Assembly: GCA_003255025.1 (NCBI GenBank)
Contig: QANY01004982.1
Coordinates: 930,591 to 994,590, forward strand
Direction of reading: 5' to 3'
DNA length: 64,000 nt
Source: Datisca glomerata
Lineage: Eukaryota > Streptophyta > Magnoliopsida > Cucurbitales > Datiscaceae
The notes under the pieces were generated by a model. The model did no database searches and had not been told where the DNA came from. It saw nothing but the letters and a program-made list of their open reading frames with translations. Positions 11,201 through 24,898 of the stretch are shown in pieces; position 1 is the stretch's first letter; the number at the start of each line of letters is the position of its first letter. The position numbers and the translations under genes were made by a program.

Positions 11201-12302
11201 ACTTTTTGACCTTCGTCGCGTGTCGTAGAAGAGTTAGTCCTCGGAGGCTTCTAGAACAACTAGAAAATCTTCAGCAAATATAACATGTTCTTCATAAAAG
11301 TAGATTTATATAATAAAAAATACCTTAGCAAAAGCTATTTCTAAGTGAAGAGAAAAAGAAAGCCTATTATCTGAAAAACCATCAAGAGGGCGAGGATAGC
11401 CAAGCTCCAATGTCTTGAGATTTTGTTCTTCCGCTTTTTGTCGGGGCGTTCTTCTCCAAACTTCACCTTTGCCTCAGCGACAATATGCTTTTAGCTTCGC
11501 ACTCTACTCTGGGGCAAGCGATGACTTGTCCTGAACTGTTTTTCCCTGGCAATATGGTGGGAGTACAACTAACTCCCTGGCCCATCAAGTTCCCTTTTGG
11601 AGGCTTCCCTCTTGTTTAGTGCGATGGCCACAGGTTCCTCTATCCATATGGTTCCAGTCACCTCATACGTGGGCATAAGCGGAACATATCCGTGTAGGGG
11701 TCTCGTGAAGCTCTTGACTTCATCGAAAGCTCGTGTGAGGGGGATGGAAATATCTCTTGCCCTCTCATCGAGGCTTTGTGTATTGGGGTGACTTATGTTC
11801 TTGCGCTTAGATTTAGACATGATCCTCATCCTTCTATTTTGCCCACGACAGGATGCAGGTGTCTAGGGCCACGCGTTAGGACTAGCATTTCAGCTAGAGA
11901 GGTGGGCCGATGAAAGCCTTTGTATTTCAGTTGGGACTGAACCTGGCTCGACCAGTCACATTAAGAGGCTTCTTCCTAGCGGCCAAAGGGATACCAAAAA
12001 TCTGGACGGTGGGCGGCCCACTGGTATCTTCGTAATTACCTGAACATGCCCCTACGAGTTCTTCGATGATTTCTCTCTTCGCCTTTCGGGGGTGACCCCA
12101 ATTAGAGCCGCATAAGAGAATATCATATCCCTTCAAAGCTCGGGTTTTCTTAGTTTTGTTTTCCTCGAGAGGTTACACTTGCCCCAAGATGGGAGGTTTT
12201 CCTGTCTTTCCCTAGGTTGTTTCCCTCAGAGCTCTGGGAGTGCGTGGCAACTTTGCTGGAGATCTCTTGAGTTATATGGGGGATCATTCCCATGCAAGAG
12301 AC
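11200..12302 (-). other. LARD copy 1 leader region, no recognised gene
   Basis: Sense-strand (minus) ORF 11829-11569 encodes 86 residues (MSKSKRKNISHPNTQSLDER..., PLHGYVPLMPTYEVTG) that resemble nothing I can name. It could be a vestige of a gag start, given its place near the 5' LTR. No CCHC knuckle is present. The rest is stop-rich. Confidence 0.4.
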
Positions 12303-12999
12303 CGTTGTGACTTCAACAGTTGAGATGTTGGCGTTTCTTGTTAAACGCGGTGGTGTCGTGCATCATCTTTCTTTTTCTATTGAACGATCTATTTTTCCTG
12401 GGTGGATCCCCTCGTGACCATAACTTCTGTAAAACATAAAGAAGGAACCCTAAAGACGAGGAACCGTGGGTAATTTCCCCTCCTAAGGGCTTCCAATGCA
12501 TAAATTAGTCCTTTGTCTAAATTTTGACGTAATTTTCGTAGGGGAGAGAAGACATTCATATTCAGTCAATTAGGAGAAGTATTTGTATTTGGTCCATCAA
12601 GGTCGTAAGTAGCGTGTTGAAGAAGACTCTTGGAGATGAGTCGGAGAAACTTCGAGGGGCACAAACCTATCTTGATCGTCCTTGATTAGATTTGGGCATT
12701 AATGGTTTATGTGCTTTTGATGTGACATTTCAGAGACTAATATGATGTTTTTCCATTATGATTGGACCTATTGAGTGCTACTTACGATGAGTAATGATGG
12801 CCTTGTGCTCGTGATTATCTGAGCTCTCTTTGTGCACCTTATTCCTACTCTTACATATGCTTGGGTCTGTGCAACTCGAGCTCCATAGTGTCTAACCATA
12901 TTAGGTCATTTTTTTCGTCGGTGATTCCCCGTTACAAGTTTCTCAACGTGACTTGACACGTGTCGGTGCGTTACTGATGGTTAGGAAACACCCATAACC
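12303..12999 (-). repeat. LARD copy 1, LTR (5' LTR on minus strand)
   Basis: Direct repeat of 7977-8681. The right edge CACCCATAAC matches CACCCATAATA at 8671-8681. The left edge is eroded (ACCGTTGTGACTTCAAC against CTGTTTTGGCTGAAACCTTC), so the start is approximate. Confidence 0.8.
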
Positions 13000-13019
13000 T
13001 CATCTATTTATTTCATTAT

Positions 13020-14452
13020 GCTTCTAAGTGTTCAAATTCGCAACGACACACGGCAGAAAGCGTCATGGAATCACCGTTGATCCTAAAGATGAAAACTTTT
13101 AAATTGAAAAACACTTTTTCCAGATCAGATCCATTATATATCTATGCATTAAATCTAAGACATAGAAAGATATGAATTGTACCTCTTGTAGTTTATCAAG
13201 CATCCTTGCAAGTAACGAACTTGTAATCTCACGAACAACATACTGCGAGATCCACACCAAGATCTTCCGAGCCAATCCTCAAACCCACTAGGACGTGTGC
13301 GGGTACGTAGAATAAATCAAAGATATTTTTCTGTCTCTAGATGTACTCAACACATGAGATCTAGATATTTTGGAGAAGGACTATTTTGAGATAAAACATT
13401 AAGAGAATTATGAAAACTCACATAGCCTTTTGATTAATCTTTAATCGCACGAGTGCACACTAATTGCAGTTGCAGCACTGACGCCAAGAGAACAATATCT
13501 TCTATGTCAATGCTCACCAGATTTTTTAGGGATTTACACAAGTTAATAAATTAATTACAAATGTGCCATTAGACTGGGACCAACTACAATTGAACAACAC
13601 TAGAGTGTCACACAGCACTGCAGTATTCCGTGAAGAGTCGCAGTGCCTCATGACACTGATAATGATGTAATATTATTTAATTTCATAAATCAAATATTCT
13701 GCCTCACTTATCGATCAACACAAAATTAATCGATAAAATTATTTAATTGTAATTTCCAAAAATTACATTAAATAATTTAATTAAATAATTTTTAATTAAT
13801 TACATATAATTATCTTATAATTATATATTTGGCCTAGAAATTTAATTCCTATTGCAAGTTAATCTTTTCCCATGTCTTAAAATATTCACACCCTAGAATG
13901 TGTAGTACATAGGTACCTTAGGGTCTATGGATACATAAATATGGAATTTCACTCTTAGTAAGTACAGAATATATTTACAGAGTACTCTCCTATAGTCCAT
14001 TGATATAATCACTTCATGTAGTTCTGTCCTCTAATTATTAGTTCGTAAATTAGAGCTGGTCAAAATTACCATTTTACACTTCTAATTACCTCTTGATCCT
14101 TAAGTACATCCACTAGTGAATGGTCAATTTATAATCGTATTATAGATCTGAGCTCAATAACCATTCAGTTCCATAATTAAAACTTATGGAAACCAATATA
14201 CGATCTATTACGAAAGTTTGGATTTCAAATCTTATAAGATCATGTTCCCAGTCATCCATATCACTGAATCTCCAAAACAAAATTCACTAGTTTATTTTAC
14301 AAATAAACTTTAATGAGTGAATCAAAAAATCCAGTAGACATGTATAGGAGTTCATGACAAAAATTCAAAACAACAATTCTAAGAAAAATATATTTTCATT
14401 AATTTCATATTAAAATGTCTAAACACATGCTTTGAGGGTATTATGCCCAACA
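13020..14452 (-). repeat. Copia LTR (3' LTR on minus strand), shortened
   Basis: Shares with 19774-21915 and 51527-53771 blocks such as GAGATCCACACCAAGATCTT, CACTAGGACGTGTG, CTCAACACATGAGATCTAGA, GAGCTCAATAACCATTCAG and the terminus GCCCAACA. The 13000-13040 edge is eroded, so the start is approximate. Confidence 0.85.
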
Positions 14453-14459
14453 ATCTCCC

Positions 14460-15690
14460 AGTTGCCCTAAACCAAATATAGCAGTCTCTTAAACTCATAT
14501 TGCGCACATGACCCTTAAATGATTTCGCAAAAAAAGACTTGATAAAAATATCTTCCAGGTTTTGATCTGACGTGATCTTCATAACAGTCACATCTCATCG
14601 ACGCACAATCTCTCTTGCAAGATGATATTTCCTCTCAAGATGATCTTCCAGATGTCGACTTCTGACTGTTCCTATCTTATTGAAAATCAGAATCAGTATA
14701 CCTAGTAGGGTTCATGTCTCCACCTGAATAAACAAGCATATAATTTCTTGTTCTTTGAAGATACTTGAGAATGTGTTTTCGTGCAATCCAATGTTCTAAA
14801 CCAGGATTAAATTGATAACAACTGACAATTCCCACTGCATAACATATGTCTAGTCTGGTACACAACACTGCATACATGAGACTACCAACAACTGAAGCAT
14901 AAGGATCCTTTCTCATATCTTCTTCCTCCTAAGGTGTCTTAGGACACGGCTCCTTGGAAATGACAATTTCATGGCTGGTTGGTAGTTGATCGTTCTTGAA
15001 ATTTTTCATAGAGAATCTCTCTAGTACCTTATCAATATAAGATTCATGAGAAAGTGTCAAGATCTTATTCTTTATATCCCTTAGGATTTAGATACCTAGA
15101 ACATAACTCGTCTCTCTCAAATCTTTCATTTAGAATTTTTTAGCTAACCACTTTTTTACTCTCGACAAAGTTTCTACATTATTCTCAATGAGTAGAATAT
15201 CGTCTACATAAAAAACTAAGAAAACTACTATCTTGTCTTTGATGTACTTATAAACACAAGTTTCGTCAACATTTTACTCGAAGCCATACGATTTAATAAT
15301 TTCATCAAAGGTAAGATTCTAAGATCTAGATGCTTGCTTCAATCCATAAAGGGATTTAAGCAACTTGCATACTTTCTAATCGTGCCCCTTTTTCACGAAC
15401 TTTTCTGGTTGCATCATATAGATGCTTTCTTCAAGTGAATCATTTAGAAAAACTATTTTGATATCCAGTTGTCATATTTCATAGTCTAAACTAGAGGCTA
15501 TGGATAAAGGATGCAAATGGATTTTACCAGCCATGCCTTGAAAGTCTTTACTTTCTCATCCGCACCTCTTTTGTTCTTGAATATCCATTTATATCTAATG
15601 GGCTTGACATCTTCAACTGGATCTACAAGTTCCCAGATAGAATGGAATACATCGATTCTATTTCTTGATTCATGGCATCTTTTCATTTCT
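14460..15690 (-). pseudogene. Copia reverse transcriptase and RNase H, broken
   Basis: Minus-strand pieces in order: RT start 15686-15498 (PIRYKWIFKNKRGADEKVKT); the catalytic YVDDI region near 15215-15195, still recognisable; the connection at 14916-14677 (ASVVGSLMYAVLCTRLDICY, AVGIVSCYQFNPGLEHWIAR, YTDSDFQ); and after a deletion of most of RNase H the C-terminal tail at 14591-14460 (KITSDQNLEDIFIKSF, AKSFKGHVRNMSLRDCYIWF). Loss of most of RNase H plus multiple stops rules out activity. Confidence 0.85.
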
Positions 15691-16900
15691 CCTTTTCAGG
15701 ATCTTCCACCTCCTCTTTAAAGGTTAATGGGTCATCATTTTCAGTGTCAGACACTAGGACATGTGCCTCTAGTTCATAGCGAATAGGTTCTCTTACAACC
15801 TCTCCACTGCGACATTGTACGGGGGTTTCCTGAACAAAAACAATGATTTTTATGGTTTGTCCTTTCTCAGTTAATGATGAAGGCGGTCTAATTTCATCGG
15901 ATGCTACTTCTTCGAGAACTACTTTGCTCCGAGGTTTATAGTTTTCCATATAGTCATGTTCAAGGAAATTGGCATTTATCGATAAAACACCTTTTAATTA
16001 TTGTGACTATAAAGTACCTACTTTTAGTTCTAGAGCATAGCCAACAAATATACACACTTCATACCTTAAGTTTAACTTTTCAGTCTTGGGTCTAAAAACG
16101 TGAGTTGGACACCCCCATATACGGAAATGACATAAACTAGGTTTGGAACCATTCCATAACTCTAAATGTGTCTTTCTTACAAACTTAGAAGGCACTACAT
16201 TCAAAATGTAGGTTGTTGTCTTAAGTGCATATCCCCAGAATGTGAGTGTTAGTAAAGAGTAGCTTAACATCAACTAACCATATCCAATAAGGCTCGGTTT
16301 CTCCTTTCTAAAACACCATTTTGCTGTGGCGTTTCAGGTGCAATGAGTTGAGATAGAATGTCATACTCCAGCAGGTAATCCTTGAATTCTAAATCTAAGT
16401 ATTTATCACATCGATCTGATTGAAGTATTTTTAAAGATTTACCTAATTGCTTTTCAGCTTCGTCTATGAAATCTCTAAACTTTCTAAATTTTTTAGAATT
16501 TCTATGTATTAGGTAAGTATAACCATATCTAGAATAATCATCAATAAGTGTGATGAAATACCCATACCTACATCTAGCATGTACATTGATCGGTCCGCAT
16601 ACATCACTGTGTACTAGTTCAAGTGGTTATTTGACTCTTTGGCCCTTTCTAGAGAAATGTCTCTTGGTAATTTTACCCTCTAGACAAGATTCACAAACTG
16701 GAAGAGCCCCAACTTTTAGTTCTCTTAAAGCACCATGCTTTGTTAACCGGTTTAATCTATCTAGATTAATATATCTCAACCTAAGAGGCCATGGATACGT
16801 GTCATCATCACGAGAAAATGTTTATCGTTTGTTACTTTTAGGATTTGCTACATTAAATAATTCTGAATTATTTAACGCATGTTCACTTAGTTTAAGCATA
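15683..16900 (-). pseudogene. Copia integrase and linker, broken
   Basis: 16273-16007 carries the integrase C-terminal motif (WGYALKTTTYILNVVPSK; HLELWNGSKPSLCHFRIWGC) and 15949-15683 the proline/acid-rich linker to RT (PPSSLTEKG, EEVEDPEKEK). The core with its D-D-E residues lies at 16280-16750 in interrupted frames (for example the complement of the ERRNRALLD and QQNGVLERRN-like region near 16290-16330). Confidence 0.8.
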
Positions 16901-17159
16901 TACAATCCGTTTAATACTTTTGCATGATAAATATTAAATCCATTCTTCGAAATAATAAACTAATTATTAGTAAAAGAAATATCAAATAATCATTCGTTGT
17001 TGTAACGATAAAGAAATCAAATTTCTTGAAAAATTAGGAATAAAACAAACCTTATTCAAAATAAGAAATTTTTTTTCAAAGCTTAAATAGACTGTCCTCA
17101 ATGCTTTTTCTCACACGAGCGCACCACTGTAACCTATCATTATCACCTCGCCATCAGCC

Positions 17160-17890
17160 AACTCCATTAACGAATCAAGCATATGCAAAGAAGAACATAC
17201 ATGGTTAGTGGCTCCTGAATCCAATATACAGGATCACAAATCATATTCCACTAAACAAGCTTCAAGTACAAGTAAATCATATTTACCTTTCTTTTTCAGA
17301 TTAGAGAGATACTTGTTACAGTTTCTCTTCCAGTGATCTTCAATTTCACAGTGGAAACACTTTCAATTGGGTTTGATGACGTCTTTATTCTTCTTATCCT
17401 TGGGTGACTTTTTGACTTTCTTTCCTCTTTTATTCTTACCATTATTCTTCTTCATTTTGTTGTTCTGAACAACATTGGAAGAAAGCTTTTAGTCAGCAAC
17501 ATTTTCCTCGCCTCTTTGATCATATTCTTGTTGAGTGACTCAAAAGTCTGCAGCTCATTCAATAATTAGGTCATGTTTTATTTCAACTTGTTCATAACAT
17601 AGTTGGTGGTGAACGTAGAAAAAATAGGTGTGAGCGACTCAATTATAATGTTGATTTGAGTTCGTTCATCAATGGTAGCCTCATGTACTTCTGTCTCATG
17701 CATTATATTTGTCCTGAACGTTTTTCAGGGCATAGTCAGCTAGCTTTTCAGAACATTCCTCAGTAAGGACAAAATTGTGGTTCTCACATATTAGCATCAA
17801 ATTCGAATTTGATTTCCATCTTATAATGTTATCACCATTGAGTTTTTCGAGTGCAAGAAAAAAAGGAATGGGGTAGCGCATGGTAGACAT
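17160..17890 (-). pseudogene. Copia gag with zinc knuckle and protease start
   Basis: Gag begins at ATG 17890 (MSTMRYPIPFFLALEKLNGD, NIIRWKSNSNLM). A CCHC knuckle lies at about 17363-17310 (CFHCEIEDHWKRNC, spacing C-x2-C-x4-H-x4-C), followed by basic KK stretches. The aspartic protease motif LDSGATNHVC is at about 17235-17205. Frame breaks lie between gag and the knuckle. Confidence 0.85.
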
Positions 17891-17899
17891 AATAATAAC

Positions 17900-19757
17900 T
17901 GAAAAATAAAATATACATCATTCAATATAATTGAAATAAATATCAAAAAATTCAGAAAGTAAAGATGATGCATGAATGCAACATATTAAACACATAAACT
18001 TAACAATTACTAATCTACGATAAGACAACCTAACAATTAATGTGTCGTCTTAGGGTCGATCAGATTAATTTTAAACTGTCTATGAGACATTCTCATCTTT
18101 ATTAATTAAAACTCAAAATATCTTATATCTTCTCTTTTAACAATAAGATATCGCTAATTTGGTCAAATCACAATTATCATCTCAAAGCTTAATTGTGACT
18201 TTGTGAGTGTAACCCATTATTTCAAATTTCATGACTTGATTTAGAATATGCTGTCTTAGGGTTGGTCAAGTCTAAACTACATCACTTAGTCCTATCTTCG
18301 TAAGAAGTTCAACCTTGATATTGATACAATTCGAAACATTCCTTAGAGGAATGAAAACAAAGTCATCTCGAGACCCTCTCTGTATCTCATGGTGTTGTAC
18401 TAATAATGGAGGTCATATGTTACATTGACATGTCAACTTTCTTCCACTCACTATTTTATAATTAATGTGTTTCTATTTAACTAATCAATTAATTTCAAAT
18501 TAATTACTAGTTAAAATACCTTATGAATGTAAAATCAATTATTAATCTAATCTAATTGGTCTAAGTTCATTTAACCTTCTAAAGTGCCAAAGTCAAAATT
18601 AGGAAAACTTAGAAAAACTAATTAATTACATTCATCATACATTAATAAAGTTAGTCATACTAAAGGTTATTAAGGCCATTAGCGTGGTGTGACTACATTG
18701 TTAAGCAATTCATATAAACATATTAGGAGAGTTCTAATCAATCATTTTTCTATTAATAAGATGTATGATTAAATAAAACTGTGTGGGGTTTCATGTATGG
18801 CATATGATTGACAAATGCATGATCATTTTATCAATCAAATCAATAAACATATATTTAAATAAATACAGTAAATGAATGATTGATGAATTAAGTGACTATT
18901 GGGTATTTCTAGATTACAACTTTTGAAAACTAAAAATAATTACAAGGAGGACTATATGAATACATATTTTCAAAATAGTTCGTTCACCATCAGAGGTCCA
19001 TCTTTATAATCTTTAAGCTTTGATCAAAACTCTTTTAAAACTATTTTTTCTAATTAAATAATCTCATTAATTATCTTTTGAAAATTAATTGAGTTAGATT
19101 AGTGAAAAATAATTTGATGACTAGTCAATCTTGGGTCAAACTTAATTAATTAATTCACTTTAATTTTTTAAAAATTAAAATGGAAAACTATCCTTTTAAA
19201 ATTTCAAAAATTCAAAATTCAAAATTTAAAAGATAAATGGTAGGATTAGAATTTTCGCAAAGCATCGCAGGGATAGGGCAACACGGTATCAGAGATCTGC
19301 GAAACATACTCCGGTAATCACAATGATTGCTGTCGGCAGTGGTGGTAGGACACTCCCTCATGATGGCGCCGCTGCTGGCGTCGCTGCCGCTGAATTTTCT
19401 TGCGGAAATTCCACCGCTGGAAAGCCGGCGGCACCAGTTCCACCAGCGGAAATCTTAATTCCTATTTCTCTTTTCTTCTCCTCATTCGTCTCGTGCGTTC
19501 TTCGACTTCTCACGTACATAATTTTTACATCGTGATATTCAAAATAAAAAATACAAAATTCATACGCCCCAATCGGCTTGTACAAGATCTATAGAAAAAT
19601 AAAGAACAAAGCCTACCCCAAAAGTCACTATACAATTAATGATTCATCATCATGCATGCATTCAAAAACATAATCATCCATTGATTCGTACATATCAACA
19701 TATATAATGAATAGTGCAAGAAGCCTACACAACATTTAATATATTAATATATAAAGA
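17900..19757 (-). other. Long untranslated leader of the copia element
   Basis: About 1.9 kb between the PBS and gag with no protein I recognise. Mostly AT-rich, with one GC-rich island at 19320-19460 (GGCGCCGCTGCTGGCGTCGC). ORFs on both strands over that island look like compositional artefacts. Two GTCTTAGGGT(C/T)G words (18047, 18253) are the only internal repeat noted. Confidence 0.5.
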
Positions 19758-19773
19758 TCACTCTAATACCAAT
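19758..19773 (-). promoter_or_regulatory. Primer-binding site, tRNA-iMet type
   Basis: On the minus strand directly after the LTR end (CACCAACA) comes ATTGGTATTAGAGTGATC, close to the TGGTATCAGAGC complement of plant initiator tRNA-Met that primes most copia elements. Confidence 0.8.
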
Positions 19774-21915
19774 TGTTGGTGGTGCTTTAAAAAAATATAA
19801 AATGATAAACGATCGCATCGTTGCAGTCCTAAAGATGAAATTTTTTAATTGAAAATTACTTTTTCGGATCATCCGTCATATATCTATACATTAAATCTAA
19901 TACATACAAAGATATGATTTATACATCTTGTAGTCTATCAAGCTTCCTTGCAAACAACGAACTTGCAATCTCATGAACAATTGACTGCGAGATCCACACC
20001 AAGATCTTCTGAGTCAATCCTTAAACACACTAGGACGTGTGTGGGCACGTAAAATAAATCAAAGATAGTTTATTGTCTCTAGATGTTCTCAGCACATGAG
20101 ATCTAGAGATTTTGGAGAATGACTATTGTGAGACAAAACTCTAAGAGAATTATGAAATCTCACAGAGTTTTTTGATTAACCTTCAATTACACAATTGCAC
20201 ACTACTTGCAGTTGCAGAACTAAGGCCAATAGAATGATATCAATATATATATTATAGGTCAAGGCCCATCAAATTTTTTGAAAGATTTACACAAATTAAT
20301 AGATTAATTACAAATGTGTCATTGTAATGAGACCCACTATAATTTAGCAACATTGCAATGCCACACGGCACTACAGTGTGTCGAGAAGAGACATAGTGCC
20401 TCACAGCACTAATGACTCACGACACCACTGTAGTTTCGTGAGGACTATAGTGTGCCACGTATCCATTGTAGTGCCACGTGACACTACAGTAGTCCATGTT
20501 AATCTCTTATTCAAAATCAGTGATTGACATGTGACAGTCTAATATGCCACGTGACAATTTTGTAAATTTATTATTTATTTTAATCAGATAGATATCTAGA
20601 TATCAGTTAATTCGAAATTAATTTATCTGATCCTCCAATCAATTATCTTATATGTTAATTAATAGATTAGATAAGCCAAATCAAATCATTATCTTATAAT
20701 AATTTAATATTATTTAATTTCATAAATCAAATATTCTGCCTCACTTATTGATCAACATAAATGAAGCGATAAAATAATTTAATTGTAATTTTCAAAAATT
20801 ATGTTAAATAATTTAATTAATTAATTAGTTACATATAATTATCTCATAATTATATATTTACCACAGAAATTTAATTCATATAGCAAGTTAATCATTTTCT
20901 CATGTTATATAGCAAGTTAATCATTTTCTCATGTCCTGAAATATTCACACCCTAGATTGTGTAGTACATATGTGACTTTGTGACCATGGACCCATAATTC
21001 TATTATTAATTAAATAACCTCTTATTAATTTTATTATTACTCCACTATAAATATGAAATTGTACTCTTAGTAATTATAGAATATATTTACAGAGTACTCT
21101 CGTATAGTTCATTGATATACTCACTTAATGTACTTATGTTCTCCAATTATTGGTTCTTAAATTAGAGTTGGTAAAAATTGTATTTTTACCCTTCTAATTA
21201 TCTATTGATCCTTAAGTACCATTAATTCACTAGTGAATGGTCAATTTATAATCGTATTATAAATTTGAGCTCAATAACCATTCAGTTCCAGAATTAACAC
21301 TTAAGGGAACCAATATACGATCTGTTAGGAAAGTTTGGATTCCAAATCTTGTAAGATCATGTTCCAAGTCATCCATGTCACTAAATCTCGAAAACAAAAA
21401 TCACTAACCTGCTTTACAAACAAACCTTAACGAGGGAATTAAAAGATCCAATAGACATGCATAGTTGTTTTATGACTGCTCAGGATTCAAACTGATCTAC
21501 ATATGATCATCTGCTTCGATGTGTATTAAATCTTTATGATAAACGGTAAGTTAGTAATGATATTAATCTATATCGGTCATATCCTATATAATCTATATCA
21601 TATAAAATATATTCACTAAGATGTCTATCCACATCAATGATCCGGATCTAGATCACATGCATTCATAATGCTTAGTGAATCGTACTAGCAATCATTCATT
21701 AAAAATTTATATTTTAACATGTTTTTGACTATTTTATTCATTATATATGATCTTAATCATCTCGTACTTATACAAGATCATAGTCTCATTAATGAATATG
21801 AAATTTTCAGATATTTATATATAAATTATTCAACAATAATTCAAAAGAACAATTATAAGAAAAATATAATTTCATATTAAAAATGCTAGTAAACATTTCT
21901 TTGCAATGCCAAATG
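19774..21915 (-). repeat. Copia LTR (5' LTR on minus strand), about 2.1 kb
   Basis: Begins TGTTGGTGG at 19774. It keeps a block at 20340-20500 with repeated GTGCCACGTG / CACTACAGT words and a block at 21480-21840 that are missing from the left LTR but present in the solo LTR at 51527-53771. The 20890-20935 stretch has a small tandem duplication (ATAGCAAGTTAATCATTTTC twice). Confidence 0.85.
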
Positions 21916-22003
21916 TAGGTTCAATGGCAAACAAAGAAGAACATGATGAAGTAGTGTGGCAAGGATCCTCCGCAATAAAAAACTTTCTCCTTATTTGAGT
22001 GTA

Positions 22004-22190
22004 TTGAGTAGTAAAAAAACTCGAACACTTCCAAATGTAGATATAAATAAATAATGTCTGTATAGTATAAATAAAATAAAATCAATGCCTTTGTAGGTTT
22101 TGTTATTGTATATATGTAAATATTAAAAAATATATTACGTAACTTGTTAGGAACTGCAATAATAATCTATCGAAACTCTCATTATTATGC
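22004..22190 (+). repeat. Copy A of a dispersed direct duplication (partner 27588-27790)
   Basis: Shares AATGTAGATATA, TAATGTCT(G/C)TATA, GGTTTTGTTATTGTA and ACGTAACTTGTTA in order with 27588-27790, about 5.6 kb away in the same orientation. In copy B the block directly follows the stop codon of the ORF at 27282-27590, so it may be the 3' end of a small duplicated gene or transposon. The surrounding 21916-22631 holds nothing else I can name. Confidence 0.6.
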
Positions 22191-24898
22191 ATAGGTGTCA
22201 TTTGGAATTATCACATATTTTTGTCTTCTTATTAAAGTGTGCCAATGTTTATGTGTCTCGGTTGAGATTTTTCTTCCTCATTTGATAATCGATGGTGTTT
22301 GTTTTTATTCTAACTGGTCATGATATATCGGTCGGCAACTTTTTTTTTGTTTCTGTGTATAAATTAGACTTAGTTACTATTGACATTTAAATTCTCCATC
22401 ATATATTTTTGTATTTGCTTAGTTTTCTGTTGTGAATGTGAGTAAAAAATTTCTGAGTTGTTATTTGATGATTCTATATTGTCAATTTTTAATATTGAAA
22501 TTTTACTATGTTGTCTTATTGATTTTATATATTTCTTTTTTTAGGAATTTACTTAGCTTTGAGATGTTCTATTTGAAGTATATAGATCTTCTTCCTAATT
22601 TAAGATCTTCTTCCTAATTTAGGATCTCTTAGGGGCCGTTTGGTACGAGTTTTCCCCTTGGTAAAGTTTGTGGTAAACTTATTTTCCAACACTTTTTCAT
22701 GTTTGTTACAAGTATTCTAATTTATCATGGTAAAATTATTTAGCCTGATTAAACAACAATGTCATATTACTTTCATTACCACTTTTCCTAAAAAATATAC
22801 TTCACCAAATAACTTTCTCAACTCACTTACCCATCTTACACATTTTTCAAAATAATTTACTTTCTCAAATCCCCATAAAAATATAATTATTTATTTCAAT
22901 TATTTCTACTTAATTTTGATCTTTTATTTTTTCAAGACCAAAATCTCACAAAAGTGTCATAAAATATCCCGATCTTGGGATCCCGTCATAACCCCTTCCA
23001 GTCATGGTGGAACAAAACCGGTCCTGATACTAAGTTTTGATTTTTTTCCATCCCTTCCGTCCTTTGTCCCGAAAGGCCCATCCGCAAACTCGTCTCGGAG
23101 TCGTCCCGTGAGATTAAATAATGTACGTTTATTGGAATGAATGAAATAAAATATAATGTTTGAATCCCTATTCTGTTTTATTCATATGCTAGAACCAACA
23201 TATTTTGTCTATTCTAGTCGGAGCGGAAAGAAATTGATAATCATAATATACATATCTACTAAAAAACATATGTAACGGGAAAATTGTTATGTAAATATTA
23301 TATATTTTAATGTATTAATATGAATGTTGGTTATTTATTTCAGATTTATTTTTATATAAAAAAGACAAAAATTATATATAATAATTAATTTATAATATCT
23401 GAGAAATTTTAATCAAACACGACATGAATTATTAAGATTTTTTAGCAATTGTTACTAAAGAATATGTATACAATTTTGCTATGTGATTTTGAACAATTTG
23501 TCTTTGAATTTAAAAGCAATATATAGTACAAGGGTTAGAAACTTGAAAGCATTAACTGTTATATTTCATAAGAACTGAAAACAGGATCCTTTTTTCCCAC
23601 TAGATTTACATACACCAAATAGTAATATACATACACAAACATACACTTCCAATTCCATACACCTAATAATCATATACATACACAAATTATACACATCAGA
23701 TTTGCTGACGCCTAATAGTAAACATTCAATTTCATAGCAATACATCTTCTTGACCAAAAGTATAAGGTGTTAAGCTTGACAAAATATTACAAAACACAAA
23801 ATAGAATGTCAACAAACTGAAGCACCTAGAACACAATTCTCGTAAATGCCTTGTGGCATCTTTTATGATGTGTAAGACATATTGCTTCATATATTGACAT
23901 GGAAAGGAGAAGAAGAATTGTGTTTGACCAAGGTTATTTTCTAAAATAATGCAAGCTTCAAGTTGTTGGTCATCAGTCAACCCCTTAACAAGCTGCAATT
24001 CTCTAAAAGAAATTAACAATCTTTTTCCTTCACACTCTTTTAGAGAGAGAGATAGCAGAGAGAGAGGTAGCATGTAAGTATAAACAAACTGTATGTGAAA
24101 TTAAGAAATATACAATATTGGGAATTACAGTAAAACCTAATTGCACAAACCAAAATATCACTCAAACAATTCATTCATTCGCCCAAACTGCTTGATTCGA
24201 TAGATATAAACAAACTGCTTGCTTAAACACTTCTAATTTCTTGATAGGGTAAAAATATATCCATTCAAATTTTTTTTATAAGGAAAGAAAATTACAGTTC
24301 TTTAAATCAATCAGAAGACCATTCACTTAAGGAAGAAAAAATCAAAACTAAGAAATCTATCAACTAAATGTACAATAACACAAGATTTTGGAGATGAAAT
24401 CAGGGACCAAACCTAGCTTATATATTTTGAAGACCCGACAAAGAAATAGAGTTTCTTCCAATTTATCAGAAAATGATCAAAACTCAGATTTTAAACTCAA
24501 AATTCAGAGTTCGAACAAATTCAGAGTTTAGACCCGAGAAAGAGAAAAGAGGGTTTCATTTCAAAGCTCTGATTCACAATTTCAAACGATTCTTCTCTGC
24601 AACTCTGTTATGTGTGGGTGTATTTTGAAAAGAAGACCCGAGAGAGAAGACTATAGCAGATAAATTTTTTCTGCAACTTTGATTCTACTAATTGATTGCT
24701 TCTGAGAGAGAGAGAGAGAGAACGAACCTGCTTGGAGTTGAAAAAGTGTAGATGTACCGGTCGAACGAGCTCAAACGAGCTAGAAGGAAACCCATATTTT
24801 TCTTCTATTTTGAGAGAGAGATGGAGATACACACTTTTTTTTTCTGAAAGTGGGGGAGATATTTTAGAGGTGTATGTATTTTTTCTTTTATTTAACTA

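Larger units (their letters stand above)
7977..12999 (-). mobile_element. Non-autonomous LTR retrotransposon (LARD type), copy 1
   Basis: Two direct LTRs of about 700 bp (7977-8681 and 12303-12999) flank about 3.6 kb with no recognisable gag, protease, integrase, RT or RNase H. In the element's own sense (minus strand) the LTR starts next to TATGGGTGTTT and ends GGTTTCAGCCAAAACA. A purine-poor stretch after 8681 (GTTGCACCCAAGC) is the complement of the polypurine tract GCTTGGGTGCAAC. The second copy, with the same LTRs and the same internal tandem array, is at 35958-41315 in the opposite orientation. The two LTRs are clearly diverged, so insertion is old. I see no convincing 5-bp target duplication. 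Such elements depend on proteins from an autonomous partner, probably Ty3/gypsy-like by its primer-binding site (better kept in copy 2). Confidence 0.85.
13020..21915 (-). mobile_element. Ty1/copia retrotransposon (minus strand), decayed
   Basis: Long direct LTRs at about 13020-14452 and 19774-21915 flank a copia-ordered gag, protease, integrase, RT, RNase H set read on the minus strand (17890 down to about 14460). A primer-binding site sits just inside the 5' LTR (19758-19773). The 3' LTR is followed in the minus sense by the expected polypurine tract (complement of ATCTCCCAGTTGCCC at 14453). The two LTRs differ by large deletions: the left copy lacks two blocks of about 340 and 370 bp that the right copy keeps. 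A third LTR of this family is a solo LTR at 51527-53771. Frameshifts and stops throughout; not autonomous. Confidence 0.88.

Noticed and set aside
19323..19594. Overlapping ORFs on both strands in a GC-rich island
   Set aside because: Low-complexity Ala/Gly composition in both directions inside a retrotransposon leader; no conserved motif.
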